In this document: positions 53,776 through 63,334 of the stretch, piece by piece
Position numbering within the stretch: position 1 is the stretch's first letter
Layout: each line of letters begins with the position of its first letter
Origin: Lysobacter sp. Root494
GTDB taxonomy: Bacteria > Pseudomonadota > Gammaproteobacteria > Xanthomonadales > Xanthomonadaceae
Direction: 5' to 3'
Assembly: GCF_001427225.1 (NCBI RefSeq)
Contig: NZ_LMFH01000005.1
Coordinates: 265,045-329,044, forward strand
Length of the DNA: 64,000 nt
Position numbers and translations under genes: made by a program
Notes under the pieces: model-generated
Database searches by the model: none
The model's input: only the letters and a program-made list of their open reading frames with translations
Told to the model about the DNA's origin: nothing

Positions 53776-56289
53776 TTAGAACGTGCCGCCGAAGGTGAAC
53801 TGCAGGCGCTCGAGCTCGTCGTCGTCTTCCTGGCGCAGCGGGAAGGCGTAGCTGATCGAGATCGGGCCCATCGGCGAGCGCCACATCAGCGCGAGGCCGG
53901 TTGAAGCGCGAAGTTCGCCGGCATCCCAGGTGTCGACGTCCTTGTACACGTTGCCGAAGTCGATGAATGCGGAAGCGCGCGCTGCAGGCGTGTCGAGCAG
54001 GGTCGGGAAGTACATTTCCAGCGAGCCGGTCGTCTTGACCGCGCCACCAACCGGTTGCAGGTAGGTGCTGCCGGCGAACGGCGCCTGGCGCGGACCCAGC
54101 GTGTTGTCGCGGAAACCGCGAACCGAGCGCACGCCGCCCGCATAGAAATTCTCGAAGAACGGCAGGCCATCGGCGGTGACTGTCTTGTCGTAATCCGGCG
54201 AGGTCGTCAGGCAGGGTTCGCTCGGAGCCGGGCCCGGAACGAACACCGGCGGCGTGGTGGTGTTGTTGTCCGTGTCCTGGAAGGAGCCCGGCGTGAAGCA
54301 GAGGTTCCGTGTCGTGGCATCGCCGTAACTGTCGCCGTAACCGAGTTCAGCGCGGGTATTCAGCACCAGGTGGCGCGACAACGGCCAGAACTTCGAAATG
54401 CTGTAGTTGAGCTTGAAGTACTCGACCGTGGAGCCCGGCAGCGTGCTCTCCAGCCAGATGCGCTGCTGCATGCCGCGGGACGGCGTGAGCAGGTTGTCGA
54501 GCGAATTGCGCGACCAGCCCAGCTCGGCACGCCAGGCATGGAAGGTGCGGGTGTTCAGGGCATCGATGTAGTTGCGGATCGGCTCGGGCGTGCTGCCCGA
54601 TGCGAGGATCTGGTTCGTGTCGATCCCGAACAGGCCGGTGATGGAGTCGGTCTCCGTGATCGGGAAACCGAGCACGACCTGGCCTGCACCACTGTTGCTG
54701 CTGTATTGCGCGGTGCCGAAGTCGGAATAATCGAGTTCACGCCACCACAGGTTGTAGCCCAGCGACAGGCCGTTATCCAGGAAGTATGGATTGAGGAACG
54801 AGAAGTCGTAGCGCGACTGGTAGCGGCTGCGCTGCGCCTGCACGGACACGCGGTTGCCGGTGCCGAGGAAGTTTTCCTGCGACAGCTGCACCTGCGTGGT
54901 GAGGCCGCTGAGTTGCGAGAAACCCAGGCCGAAGACGAAGCTGCCCGACGAAGTTTCCTTGACGTTGACGACGACGTCGACCTGGTCGTTGGTGCCTTCG
55001 ACCGGTTCGCTTTCGACGTCCACCGTCTCGAAATAACCCAGCCCCTGCAGGCGGATCTTGGAGCGGTCGACCGCGGCCTGCGAATACCAGCTGCCTTCGA
55101 ACTGGCGCATCTCGCGGCGCATCACTTCGTCGCTGGTACGCGAATTGCCCTTGAAGACGACATTGCGGACGTTGACGCGCGGGCCGGGGACGACCTGCAG
55201 GCTGATGCCGACGGTCTTGGCTTCGCGATCGATGTCGGGAACCGGATTGACCTGCGCGAAGGCGTAACCGATGTTGCCGAGCGTGGCCGTGATCGAATCG
55301 GACGTCAGCTCCAGCAGGCGGCGGGAGAAGATCTGGCCTTCCTTCACCAGCACCATCTTCTGCAGCTCTTCCTTGGGCAGGACGGTATCGCCGGTGAGTT
55401 GCACCGAGGAGATCTTGTACTGGTCGCCCTCGGACACGCCCGCGCTGATGAACATGTCGCGGCGGTCTGGACTGATCGAGACCTGCGTGGAGTCGATGTT
55501 GAAGTCGACGTAGCCGCGATCGAGGTAATAGTTGTTGAGCTTTTCGAGATCGCCCGAGAGCTTCTCGCGCGAGTACTGGTCGTCGCGGCGGTACCAGCTG
55601 AGCCAGTTGTGTTCGCCCGATTCCCAGGTGTCGACGATGTCCTTGTCGGCGAACTTCTCGTTGCCGACCAGGTTGATGTGCTGGATGCGCGCGGCCTTGC
55701 CTTCCTTGACCGTGATGGTCACGTCGACCCGGTTGCGATCCAGACGCGACACGGTCGGGGTGATCTCGACGTTGTACTTGCCGCGATTCTGGTACTGGCG
55801 GGTGAGTTCCTGGCCCATCTTGTCGAGCACGAGGCGATTGAAGGTATCGCCTTCGGCCATCCCGTTTTCCTTGAGGCCCTTCATCAGGTCCTCGGTCTGG
55901 ATGTCCTTGTTGCCGGTCACCGTCAGCTTGTTGATCGCCGGACGCTCCTGCACCGTGACCACGAGGATGTCGCCCTGGCGATCAATGCGAACGTCTTCGA
56001 AGAAGCCGGTCTTGTACAACGCGCGGATTGCCGCGGCGGCCTTGGTCGAATCGACGGTGTCGCCGCGCTCGACCGGAAGATAGGTGAATACCGTGCCCGC
56101 CGAGATGCGCTGCAGGCCGTCCACGCGGATGTCGCTGACCGTGAATGCATCCGCCGAAACGGGCGTCGCAACAGGCGCGCCGGCAGGCAGGAACGGATCG
56201 GTCGACTGCGCAAGCGCGGGGAGTGCCGGCGCCATCGCTGCGATCAGGGCAAGGGCGAGCAGGCGGCGATTGGGAAGTCGCGTCATCAT
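53776..56289 (-). CDS. bamA: Outer membrane protein assembly factor BamA
   Basis: A protein of about 837 aa with a signal peptide (ALIAAMAPALPALAQ). Five POTRA domains occupy residues ~35-430 (DIRVDGLQRISAGTVFTYLPVERGDTV is POTRA1). The C-terminal part is a 16-strand barrel containing the VRGF motif in GVRSVRGFRDNTLGP (the conserved loop-6 motif) and ending in LQFTFGGTF. ATGs at 56289 and 56286 are both possible. Essential for outer-membrane protein insertion. Confidence 0.97.
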   Translation of the reverse strand: MMTRLPNRRLLALALIAAMAPALPALAQSTDPFLPAGAPVATPVSADAFTVSDIRVDGLQRISAGTVFTYLPVERGDTVDSTKAAAAIRALYKTGFFEDVRIDRQGDILVVTVQERPAINKLTVTGNKDIQTEDLMKGLKENGMAEGDTFNRLVLDKMGQELTRQYQNRGKYNVEITPTVSRLDRNRVDVTITVKEGKAARIQHINLVGNEKFADKDIVDTWESGEHNWLSWYRRDDQYSREKLSGDLEKLNNYYLDRGYVDFNIDSTQVSISPDRRDMFISAGVSEGDQYKISSVQLTGDTVLPKEELQKMVLVKEGQIFSRRLLELTSDSITATLGNIGYAFAQVNPVPDIDREAKTVGISLQVVPGPRVNVRNVVFKGNSRTSDEVMRREMRQFEGSWYSQAAVDRSKIRLQGLGYFETVDVESEPVEGTNDQVDVVVNVKETSSGSFVFGLGFSQLSGLTTQVQLSQENFLGTGNRVSVQAQRSRYQSRYDFSFLNPYFLDNGLSLGYNLWWRELDYSDFGTAQYSSNSGAGQVVLGFPITETDSITGLFGIDTNQILASGSTPEPIRNYIDALNTRTFHAWRAELGWSRNSLDNLLTPSRGMQQRIWLESTLPGSTVEYFKLNYSISKFWPLSRHLVLNTRAELGYGDSYGDATTRNLCFTPGSFQDTDNNTTTPPVFVPGPAPSEPCLTTSPDYDKTVTADGLPFFENFYAGGVRSVRGFRDNTLGPRQAPFAGSTYLQPVGGAVKTTGSLEMYFPTLLDTPAARASAFIDFGNVYKDVDTWDAGELRASTGLALMWRSPMGPISISYAFPLRQEDDDELERLQFTFGGTF

Positions 56290-56410
56290 CAAATCCGGTT
56301 GGGGAGTGCGGGCGCCAGGCGAACGCCGCGGGTCGAATCGTTGTCGCAGGCCCTTCCTGGACCAGCTTTCCGTGAACAGGTTCCCGGCGGGGTTCGTATC
56401 GCGGTATCCA

Positions 56411-57790
56411 TCACCGCACCAGGTTGTTCACGATGTCGTTGTAGAACGCCAGCCCCATCAGGCCGACGATCAAGGCCAGGCCGACGAAATTCCCGGCGGC
56501 CATCACCCGTTCGCTGACCGGGCTGCCTTTGACCAGCTCGATAAGGTAATACAGCAGGTGACCGCCGTCCAAGATCGGGATCGGGAGCAGGTTCAGAATC
56601 CCGAGGCTCAGCGACAGCAGCGCGAGCAGCATCAGGTAGTGCGCGACGCCCTGCTGGGCGAAGTAATTGCTGGCGCGGGCGATGGTGATCGGCCCGGCGA
56701 CCGTGTTGCGCGCGGACACCGTGCCGTGGAAGGCGCGGCTGAACGTGGCGAAGAGTTCGCGGGTCTGACGGCCGGCTTCCAGGAACGCCTGCGGGACCGC
56801 CGCGATGGGGCCGTAGCGCAGTATTGCGTCGCGTTTGGGGTCCGATGAAACCAGGGTGACGCCAAAACCCCAGAACTCGTTGCCCTCCGGCAACTTGAGC
56901 CGGGCTGGCTTCAGCGGAAGGGCGAGACGGTCTTCTCCGCGCTGGACTTCTACCATCGCTTCGCGATTCTCTTCGCCGAGGCGTTTGGCTGCGCGGGCGA
57001 TGTCTTCATACGAGGTCGTGGGTTCGCCGTCGATGGCGGTGATCCGGTCGCCTTCGGCCAACACGCCCCACGCGGGTTTGCCTGGGCTGACTTCGCCGAT
57101 CACGGGAGCGACGACTTCGTGCCGCCCGCGCAAGCCCAGCTGCTGGAGGGCGCGCGTTTCATCGAAATCATCGGGGAGCCGCGACAGGGAAAGTCTGTGT
57201 TCGCTTTCCGAGCCGCCCGCTTCGCGCACGCGGACGATCATGTCCTTGCGGTCGAGCGCGGCAGCGAGCAGGCCCATGCTCACGTCGCTCCAGGTGGGCG
57301 TCGTGCGTCCGTCGATCGAAAGCACTTCATCGCCGCGCTGCAGCCCGGCGGCCGCCGCGATGCCCTGCACCTGGCCGACCACAGGCGCGAAGTCCGGCCG
57401 GCCCACCACGAACATGCCCCAGAACAGCACGACGCAGAGGATCAGGTTTGCCGCAGGCCCCGCGAACGAGATCGCCATGCGTTTCCACACCGGCTGGCGA
57501 TCGTGCGACTGCGCCATGTCCTCGGGGCGTATCGGTTGCTCGAGGTCGGCGGCTTCCATGGAATGCTCACCGAGCATCTTTACGTAGCCGCCGAGCGGAA
57601 TCGCGGCGATCACGTATTCCGTTCCGTCCTTGCCACGGCGCAGCCACAGCGGCTTGCCGAAGCCCACGGAGAATCGCAGCACCTTGACGCCGCAGCGGCG
57701 CGCGACCCAGTAGTGGCCGAATTCGTGGAAGGTGACGAGCACGCCCAGGCTCACCAGCAGCCAGAAAATCGAGCCGATGATTTCATTCAT
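56411..57790 (-). CDS. rseP: Intramembrane zinc protease RseP
   Basis: A 459-aa site-2 protease that cleaves RseA and signal peptides. The zinc motif is HEFGH (residues 22-26), with NLLPIPILDGGHLLYYLIE near the C-terminus (third ligand). Two PDZ domains lie between (GQVQGIAAAAGLQRGDEVLSIDG and GVLAEGDRITAIDGEP). Located just after dxr, before bamA. Confidence 0.96.
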   Translation of the reverse strand: MNEIIGSIFWLLVSLGVLVTFHEFGHYWVARRCGVKVLRFSVGFGKPLWLRRGKDGTEYVIAAIPLGGYVKMLGEHSMEAADLEQPIRPEDMAQSHDRQPVWKRMAISFAGPAANLILCVVLFWGMFVVGRPDFAPVVGQVQGIAAAAGLQRGDEVLSIDGRTTPTWSDVSMGLLAAALDRKDMIVRVREAGGSESEHRLSLSRLPDDFDETRALQQLGLRGRHEVVAPVIGEVSPGKPAWGVLAEGDRITAIDGEPTTSYEDIARAAKRLGEENREAMVEVQRGEDRLALPLKPARLKLPEGNEFWGFGVTLVSSDPKRDAILRYGPIAAVPQAFLEAGRQTRELFATFSRAFHGTVSARNTVAGPITIARASNYFAQQGVAHYLMLLALLSLSLGILNLLPIPILDGGHLLYYLIELVKGSPVSERVMAAGNFVGLALIVGLMGLAFYNDIVNNLVR

Positions 57791-57832
57791 GGCTGGACGC
57801 TCGCGCGAAAGAGGTGAGGACTGGAAGACGCA

Positions 57833-59029
57833 TCAGCCCACCGCCGCCATGGCATGCCGGCGCGCCGCGGCATCAGCTTCGCGCAGGACGTCCAGCGAAT
57901 CGGCGGCGGAGGCGGGCAGTGCATCGAGGGTAGCTTCCACCAGCGCGGGAATGGACAGGAAAGCGATCCGCCGCTGAAGAAAGGCTGAAACCGCGACTTC
58001 GTTGGCTGCGTTGAGCATCGCCGGCGCGGTGCCGCCGGCCTTGAGTGCATCGAATGCGAGGCGCAGGCAGGGGAAGGCATCGAGATCGGGCGCTTCGAAA
58101 TCGAGACGGCCGTGCTGCAGCAGGTCGAGTCCGGCGACGCCCGAATCAATCCGCTGAGGCCACGCGAAACCGACGGCGAGGGCGGTGCGCATGTCAGGTA
58201 ATCCCAATTGCGCGAGCGTCGATCCATCGACGAATTCGACCAGCGAATGCACCAGGCTCTGCGGATGCACGACCACGTCGATGCGCTCGCGCGATACCCC
58301 GAACAGATGGTGGGCTTCGATGACTTCAAGGCCCTTGTTCATCAGCGTGGCCGAGTCGACGGAGATCTTCGGACCCATCGACCACTTCGGATGCGCGATG
58401 GCCTGTTCGGGTGTCACGTCCGCAAGCTGCGCGCGAACACGTCCGCGGAATGGCCCGCCGGACGCCGTCAGCACGATGCGCCTGAGGCCGGCGTGCGTCG
58501 GCGCATCGGACAGGCCCCCCGACTGCGCCTGCGGCAGGCATTGGAAGATCGCGTTGTGCTCGCTGTCGATCGGCACGATGACCGCGCCACTGGCGTGCGC
58601 GGCCTGCATGAGCAGTTCGCCGGCGAGCACCAGGGATTCCTTGTTCGCAAGCAGGAGGCGCTTGCCGGCTTTCGCTGCTGCGAGCGTCGACGACAGGCCT
58701 GCGGCGCCGACGATCGCTGCGACGACGGTATCGCAATCGTCGCCCGCGGCCAGTTCGATAAGCGCTTCATCGCCCGCGTGCGGTTGCGTGTCGAGGCCGG
58801 CTTCGCGCAAGCCGTCGCGGAGCGCGGCGAACTGCGAAGCGTCGGCAATGACGGCATGAAGCGGACGATGCACCCGGCACAGCGCCAGCAATGCATCGAC
58901 CTTGCTGCCCGCGGCCAATACCGTTGCGCGAAGGTTGCCGGGGTGACGCGCGATCACGTCCAGTGCCGACGCGCCGATCGAGCCGGTCGCGCCGAAGACG
59001 GCGATGTTGCGGGCGGGAAGCTGGGACAT
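57833..59029 (-). CDS. dxr: 1-deoxy-D-xylulose 5-phosphate reductoisomerase
   Basis: A 398-aa enzyme of the MEP isoprenoid pathway. The NADPH-binding motif is [14 protein letters not shown], and [28 protein letters not shown] holds substrate and metal ligands. Feeds IspA and UppS through IPP. Confidence 0.97.
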   Translation of the reverse strand: MSQLPARNIAVFGATGSIGASALDVIARHPGNLRATVLAAGSKVDALLALCRVHRPLHAVIADASQFAALRDGLREAGLDTQPHAGDEALIELAAGDDCDTVVAAIVGAAGLSSTLAAAKAGKRLLLANKESLVLAGELLMQAAHASGAVIVPIDSEHNAIFQCLPQAQSGGLSDAPTHAGLRRIVLTASGGPFRGRVRAQLADVTPEQAIAHPKWSMGPKISVDSATLMNKGLEVIEAHHLFGVSRERIDVVVHPQSLVHSLVEFVDGSTLAQLGLPDMRTALAVGFAWPQRIDSGVAGLDLLQHGRLDFEAPDLDAFPCLRLAFDALKAGGTAPAMLNAANEVAVSAFLQRRIAFLSIPALVEATLDALPASAADSLDVLREADAAARRHAMAAVG

Positions 59030-59072
59030 CGATCGTTATTTCCACCGCGCCGGGCCAGGCCGGCGTGGTTGT

Positions 59073-59924
59073 CTAGAAACCAAACATGGCCTTGCCCAGT
59101 GCGAACACGGGCAGGGCGGCAAGCACGCCATCGATGCGGTCGAGAACGCCGCCATGGCCGGGAATCAGATGTCCCGAATCCTTCACGCCTGCGTGGCGCT
59201 TGAGCAGGCTTTCAAAAAGATCGCCGACTACCGAGGCCAGCGTCGCCACCAGCGAAACCAGCGCCACGAGGGGAACCTGGTCACCCTTGGCTCCCGCCAG
59301 CAGCGAACCGCAGATACCGATCAGTACGCCGGCCAGCACGCCGCCGGCGAGTCCTTCGAAGGTCTTGTTCGGGCTCACGCGCGGCGCCAGCCTGCGCGTT
59401 CCGAACAGCGTGCCGCCGAAATGGCGCCCGGAGAAATACGCGGCGCTGTCGGCCGCCCACACGATCGCCAGTGCGGTGAACAGCCAGACGTGGCCATTCG
59501 GTTCGGTGGCATGTATCCACGCAAGCGCGCACCACGCAGGAATGACGGCTGCAGCGCCTGCCGCCAGCTTGAAGAACCGCGCCCAGGTCTGGTGATTGCT
59601 GGCGAAGTCGTAGCTGCGCAGCCACAACAGTGAAAGGACCCACCACACCACGCCGATGACGCTCGCCAGCTGGAACAACACATAGCTATAGCCCGATGCG
59701 GACCGCGACGCCCACACGATCGCGACCATCAGCGCGAGGTGCGCCACCAGCAGCACGGTGCGGGCGAGCGTGTCTTCGATCTCGGCGAGTTCGAACCACT
59801 CCCACAGCCCAGCGAGGAACACCACCGCGGCCAGCGCGACGATCCACGGCGTGGACAGGAGCAGGATCGCGGCGATCGCGACCGGGGCCATGATCAGGGC
59901 AGCCAGCAGGCGGGTTCTCGTCAT
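59073..59924 (-). CDS. cdsA: Phosphatidate cytidylyltransferase
   Basis: A 283-aa membrane enzyme making CDP-diacylglycerol. About eight hydrophobic helices; the family signature runs VWAADSAAYFSGRHFG ... RVSPNKTFEG ... SLLKRHAGVKDSGHLIPGHGGVLDRIDG. Its ATG overlaps the uppS stop (ATGA). Longer frames upstream lie inside uppS and are not used. Confidence 0.95.
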   Translation of the reverse strand: MTRTRLLAALIMAPVAIAAILLLSTPWIVALAAVVFLAGLWEWFELAEIEDTLARTVLLVAHLALMVAIVWASRSASGYSYVLFQLASVIGVVWWVLSLLWLRSYDFASNHQTWARFFKLAAGAAAVIPAWCALAWIHATEPNGHVWLFTALAIVWAADSAAYFSGRHFGGTLFGTRRLAPRVSPNKTFEGLAGGVLAGVLIGICGSLLAGAKGDQVPLVALVSLVATLASVVGDLFESLLKRHAGVKDSGHLIPGHGGVLDRIDGVLAALPVFALGKAMFGF

Positions 59925-60721
59925 TCGTTGTTCTCTGGCTTTGTTGGCCCACCGGGCTGCATCCCCGCCGCCTGCTCGCCGGTCAGGCCGAAGCGGCGCT
60001 CGCGGCTGGCGTAGTCGGCCAGGGCGCGTCGCAGTGTGGCGGTATCCAGCTCCGGCCACAACGTTTCGGTGAACCACAGTTCGGTATAGGCCAGCTGCCA
60101 CAGCAGGAAGTTGCTGATCCGCATGTCCCCGCCGGTGCGGATGAACAGATCGGGCGCGGGGAGATCGGCGAGCGCGACGCGCGCGCCCAGCAGCGCTTCG
60201 TCGATGGCTTCGGGGTCGAGGCGCCCGGCTGCGACGTCGCGGGCGAGTGCACGCGTGGCCTGGACGATGTCCCAACGCCCGCCATAGCTCGCCGCAATGT
60301 TGAGCTGCAGGCGTGTGTTGCCGGCAGTCTGGGTTTCCGATGCGGCCATGCGCGCGCGGATCGCTTCGGCGAAGCGATCGCGTTCGCCGATGAAGCGGAT
60401 GCGCACGCCACGGCGATCGAGTTCGTCGACCTCGCGTTCCAGGGCGCCCAGGAACAGTTTCATCAGCGCGCCGACCTCGTCTTCCGGCCGGCCCCAGTTC
60501 TCGCTGGAAAACGCGAACAGCGTCAGCGCCTCGATACCGACATCCAGGCAGAAATCGATGCAGACGTTGACCGCGCGGGCGCCGGCGCGATGGCCGATCA
60601 TGCGTGGGCGGCGGCGTCGCTGCGCCCAGCGCCCGTTGCCGTCCATGATGACGGCCAGGTGGCGGGGAATTCGGGGCGATGCGGGATCGGAAGACATTTC
60701 GTGGCTGCCAGAAGAGTTCAT
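59921..60721 (-). CDS. uppS: Undecaprenyl diphosphate synthase
   Basis: A 266-aa cis-prenyltransferase making the C55 carrier for peptidoglycan and O-antigen. HLAVIMDGNGRWAQRR carries catalytic Asp27; LTLFAFSSENWGRP and PDLFIRTGGDMRISNFLLWQLAYTELWF match the family. Met9 is an alternative start. The tail after FGLTGEQ is variable. Confidence 0.96.
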   Translation of the reverse strand: MNSSGSHEMSSDPASPRIPRHLAVIMDGNGRWAQRRRRPRMIGHRAGARAVNVCIDFCLDVGIEALTLFAFSSENWGRPEDEVGALMKLFLGALEREVDELDRRGVRIRFIGERDRFAEAIRARMAASETQTAGNTRLQLNIAASYGGRWDIVQATRALARDVAAGRLDPEAIDEALLGARVALADLPAPDLFIRTGGDMRISNFLLWQLAYTELWFTETLWPELDTATLRRALADYASRERRFGLTGEQAAGMQPGGPTKPENNE

Positions 60722-60782
60722 GGGTTGCGGGGTGGTGGCGCCTGCCGGGCTGCGCCAACTGACAACCGCGAACGCCTGCTCT

Positions 60783-61340
60783 TCAGACCGCCATCAGTTC
60801 CTGTTCTTTCGCCTTCACCACTTCGTCGACGTCCTTGATCGCGCTGTCGGTGATCTTCTGGATTTCGGCTTCCGCGCGGGTCGCTTCGTCCTCGGTCACC
60901 TTCTTTTCCTTCAGCAGTTCCTTGACCTGGTGGTTGGCATCGCGGCGGATGTTGCGGATCGCGACCTTGGCGTCTTCGCCTTCGCCGTGCACGTGCTTGG
61001 ACAGTTCCTTGCGGCGCTCTTCGGTGAGCGCAGGCAGGTTGAGGCGGATCACGGTGCCGGCGGTGTTCGGGGTCAGGCCGAGGTCGGACGCAAGGATCGC
61101 CTTCTCGACCGCAGCGACCATCTGCTTTTCCCACGGTGTGATCGTCAGCGAACGCGCATCGGAAACCGCAACGCTCGCGACCTGTCCCAGCGGCATGTCG
61201 GAGCCGTAGTAATTCACCTTGATGCTGTCGACCAGCGCGGTCGAGGCGCGGCCGGTGCGGACCTTGACGAGGTCGTGGCGCAGGGCTTCGACGCTCTTGG
61301 CCATGCGGGTCTGGGCGTCTTTCTTGATCTCGTTGAGCAT
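60783..61340 (-). CDS. frr: Ribosome recycling factor
   Basis: A 185-aa protein that, with EF-G, splits post-termination ribosomes. [40 protein letters not shown] and the [35 protein letters not shown] segment are diagnostic. GGAG precedes the ATG. The pyrH gene, its usual neighbour, lies beyond a transporter gene. Confidence 0.97.
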   Translation of the reverse strand: MLNEIKKDAQTRMAKSVEALRHDLVKVRTGRASTALVDSIKVNYYGSDMPLGQVASVAVSDARSLTITPWEKQMVAAVEKAILASDLGLTPNTAGTVIRLNLPALTEERRKELSKHVHGEGEDAKVAIRNIRRDANHQVKELLKEKKVTEDEATRAEAEIQKITDSAIKDVDEVVKAKEQELMAV

Positions 61341-61397
61341 CGCCGGCTCCGTCCCTTAATTAGATGGCGCGCCGGAAGGCGCTTCGATAGGCGCGGG

Positions 61398-61403
61398 ATT
61401 ATA
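61398..61403 (-). promoter_or_regulatory. Candidate -10 box for the frr-uppS-cdsA-dxr series
   Basis: A perfect TATAAT on the minus strand about 60 nt before the frr start, in the 127-bp gap after the transporter gene. The -35 region at 17 nt (TCCCGG) is not recognisable. Confidence 0.35.
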
Positions 61404-61467
61404 GCGGCGCGGGCCGTGAGCCGGGATTTCGGCGGGTCATCGCCTGCGCAGCGCGCCTGAACCGCCC

Positions 61468-62409
61468 TCAGTGCCCGTGCGGAGCCCGGTCATGGCGGTC
61501 GTGTTCGCACGCAGCGCCGCGTTCGACCTGCAGCGTCGGATGATTGATGCCGAAGCGATGGTCGAGGTCATGGTTGATGTGGTCGATGAAAGTGTCGTGA
61601 TCGTGGTCGTCCGGACGCACCAGGTGCGCCGTCATCGCGACTTCACCGGCGCCCAGCGACCAGATGTGCAGGTGGTGGACGGCGGTAACGCCGGGTTGCG
61701 AGGCGAGGAATGCGTGTACCTCGGCCTGGTCGATGCCGCGCGGCACGGCATCCATCGCCGCGTTGAAGCTCTCGCGCAGCAGCCCGAAGGAACCCACCGC
61801 CACGACCGCGCCGATCAACAGGCCGGTGATCGGGTCCAGCCACTCCCAGCCGAACCACAGCATGCCCAGGCCAGCGATCACGGCCGCCAGCGAAACCGCG
61901 GCATCGGCCATCAGGTGCAGGAACGCGCCGCGGCGGTTGAGGTCGTGGGCGTGGCCTTCGCGAACGAACCACGCGGCGCCGAGGTTCACGGCGATTCCAA
62001 TCGCGGCAACGACGATCACCGGCAGCGCCGGGATTTCCGGTGGCGCCGAGAAGCGGCGGATGGCTTCCCAGCCCAGCGCGCCCGAGAAGGCGACCAGCAG
62101 CAACGCATTCGCCAGCGGCGACAGCAGCGTCGCGCGGCGCCAGCCATAGGTGTGGCGTGCGGTTGGCGGCCGCTTCGCAATGACCGCCGCGCCCCAGGCA
62201 AGTGCGAGGCCGAGCACGTCGCCGAGGTTGTGCAGCGCGTCGGACAGCAGGGCGAGCGAGTTGGTGGTGAAGCCGTATCCCGCTTCGAGCGCGGTATAGG
62301 CCAGGTTGATCAGGGTGACGACGGCGAACGCACGCGTGGTGCTAGCACCATGGCTGTGGCCGTGGTGTCCCTGATGGGGATGATCGTCGTGGTGGTGTGC
62401 GAGGCCCAT
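61468..62409 (-). CDS. CDF-family divalent cation efflux transporter
   Basis: A 313-aa inner-membrane transporter of the CzcD/ZitB type. The cytoplasmic N-terminus is His-rich (GLAHHHDDHPHQGHHGHSHG), six helices follow with TNSLALLSDALHNLGDVLGLALAW (HxxxD site in helix II) and GAFLHLMADAAVSLAAV (HxxxD in helix V). The C-terminal domain is also His-rich (DHDHDTFIDHINHDLDHR). It probably exports zinc. Met at 62409 is chosen over an upstream frame. It sits between pyrH and frr. Confidence 0.92.
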   Translation of the reverse strand: MGLAHHHDDHPHQGHHGHSHGASTTRAFAVVTLINLAYTALEAGYGFTTNSLALLSDALHNLGDVLGLALAWGAAVIAKRPPTARHTYGWRRATLLSPLANALLLVAFSGALGWEAIRRFSAPPEIPALPVIVVAAIGIAVNLGAAWFVREGHAHDLNRRGAFLHLMADAAVSLAAVIAGLGMLWFGWEWLDPITGLLIGAVVAVGSFGLLRESFNAAMDAVPRGIDQAEVHAFLASQPGVTAVHHLHIWSLGAGEVAMTAHLVRPDDHDHDTFIDHINHDLDHRFGINHPTLQVERGAACEHDRHDRAPHGH

Positions 62410-62458
62410 CGCCTGATCCTGTCGTGCGGCGGCGCGAAACACTCGCCGGCTTTCCGCG

Positions 62459-63190
62459 TTAAAGCCCGGCGTTGCGGCCCTGCACCAGCGTGCCGATGGT
62501 TTCGCCGCGCAGGATGCGCAGCAGCACGCCAGGATGGCTCATGTCGAAGATGCGCAGCGGCAGGTCGCTGTCGCGACACAGCGCGAAGGCGGCGGTGTCC
62601 ATCACCTGCAGGTTGCGGGCGATCACTTCGTCGTAGCTCAGTTTCTCGAAGCGCACCGCATCCGGGTGCTTCTTCGGATCCTTGTCGTACACGCCGTCGA
62701 CCTTGGTCGCCTTGAGCAGCAGGTCGGCGCCGATCTCGATCGCGCGCAGCGCCGCACCCGAATCGGTGGTGAAGAAGGGATTGCCGGTACCCGCGGCGAA
62801 GATCGCGATCCGGCCCTTTTCGAGATGGCGCACGGCGCGGCGGCGGATGTAGTCCTCGCATACGTCGTTGATCTTGATCGCGCTCATCACCCGGCAGCGG
62901 GCGCCGAGCTTTTCCAGCGCATCCTGCATCGCCAGCGCATTGATGACGGTGGCGAGCATGCCCATCTGGTCGCCGGTCACCCGGTCCATGCCGCCTGCGG
63001 CCAGACCCGCGCCGCGGAAGATGTTGCCGCCGCCGATCACCAGCGCGATTTCCGCGCCGGCCTGCTGCGCCTCGATGACCTCGTGGGCGAGGCGGTTCAG
63101 CACCAGCGGATCGATGCCGTAGTCCTCGTTCCCCATGAGCGCCTCGCCGGACAGTTTGAGCAGGACACGGCGATAGGCGAGCTGGGACAT
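62459..63190 (-). CDS. pyrH: Uridylate kinase
   Basis: A 243-aa hexameric UMP kinase. [50 protein letters not shown] and [41 protein letters not shown] are all family motifs. Upstream, where tsf and rpsB usually lie, an AIM24-family gene reads the other way. Confidence 0.97.
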   Translation of the reverse strand: MSQLAYRRVLLKLSGEALMGNEDYGIDPLVLNRLAHEVIEAQQAGAEIALVIGGGNIFRGAGLAAGGMDRVTGDQMGMLATVINALAMQDALEKLGARCRVMSAIKINDVCEDYIRRRAVRHLEKGRIAIFAAGTGNPFFTTDSGAALRAIEIGADLLLKATKVDGVYDKDPKKHPDAVRFEKLSYDEVIARNLQVMDTAAFALCRDSDLPLRIFDMSHPGVLLRILRGETIGTLVQGRNAGL

Positions 63191-63334
63191 GGGCGGCCTC
63201 GGGGGTAGGGACGGTGCGCGGAAGCGGCTGAATTGTAGCCGATGCGGGCTCAGCCCCGGCCGATGACAGGAGATCAGGGAGCCTGCGTTCTCTATGATCC
63301 GCGTTCGCGGCAATCACATCACAGGGAGAAATGC

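Noticed and set aside
54055-56517. An 820-codon open frame on the + strand opposite bamA
   Set aside because: Antisense shadow of bamA; no motif and composition biased as expected.
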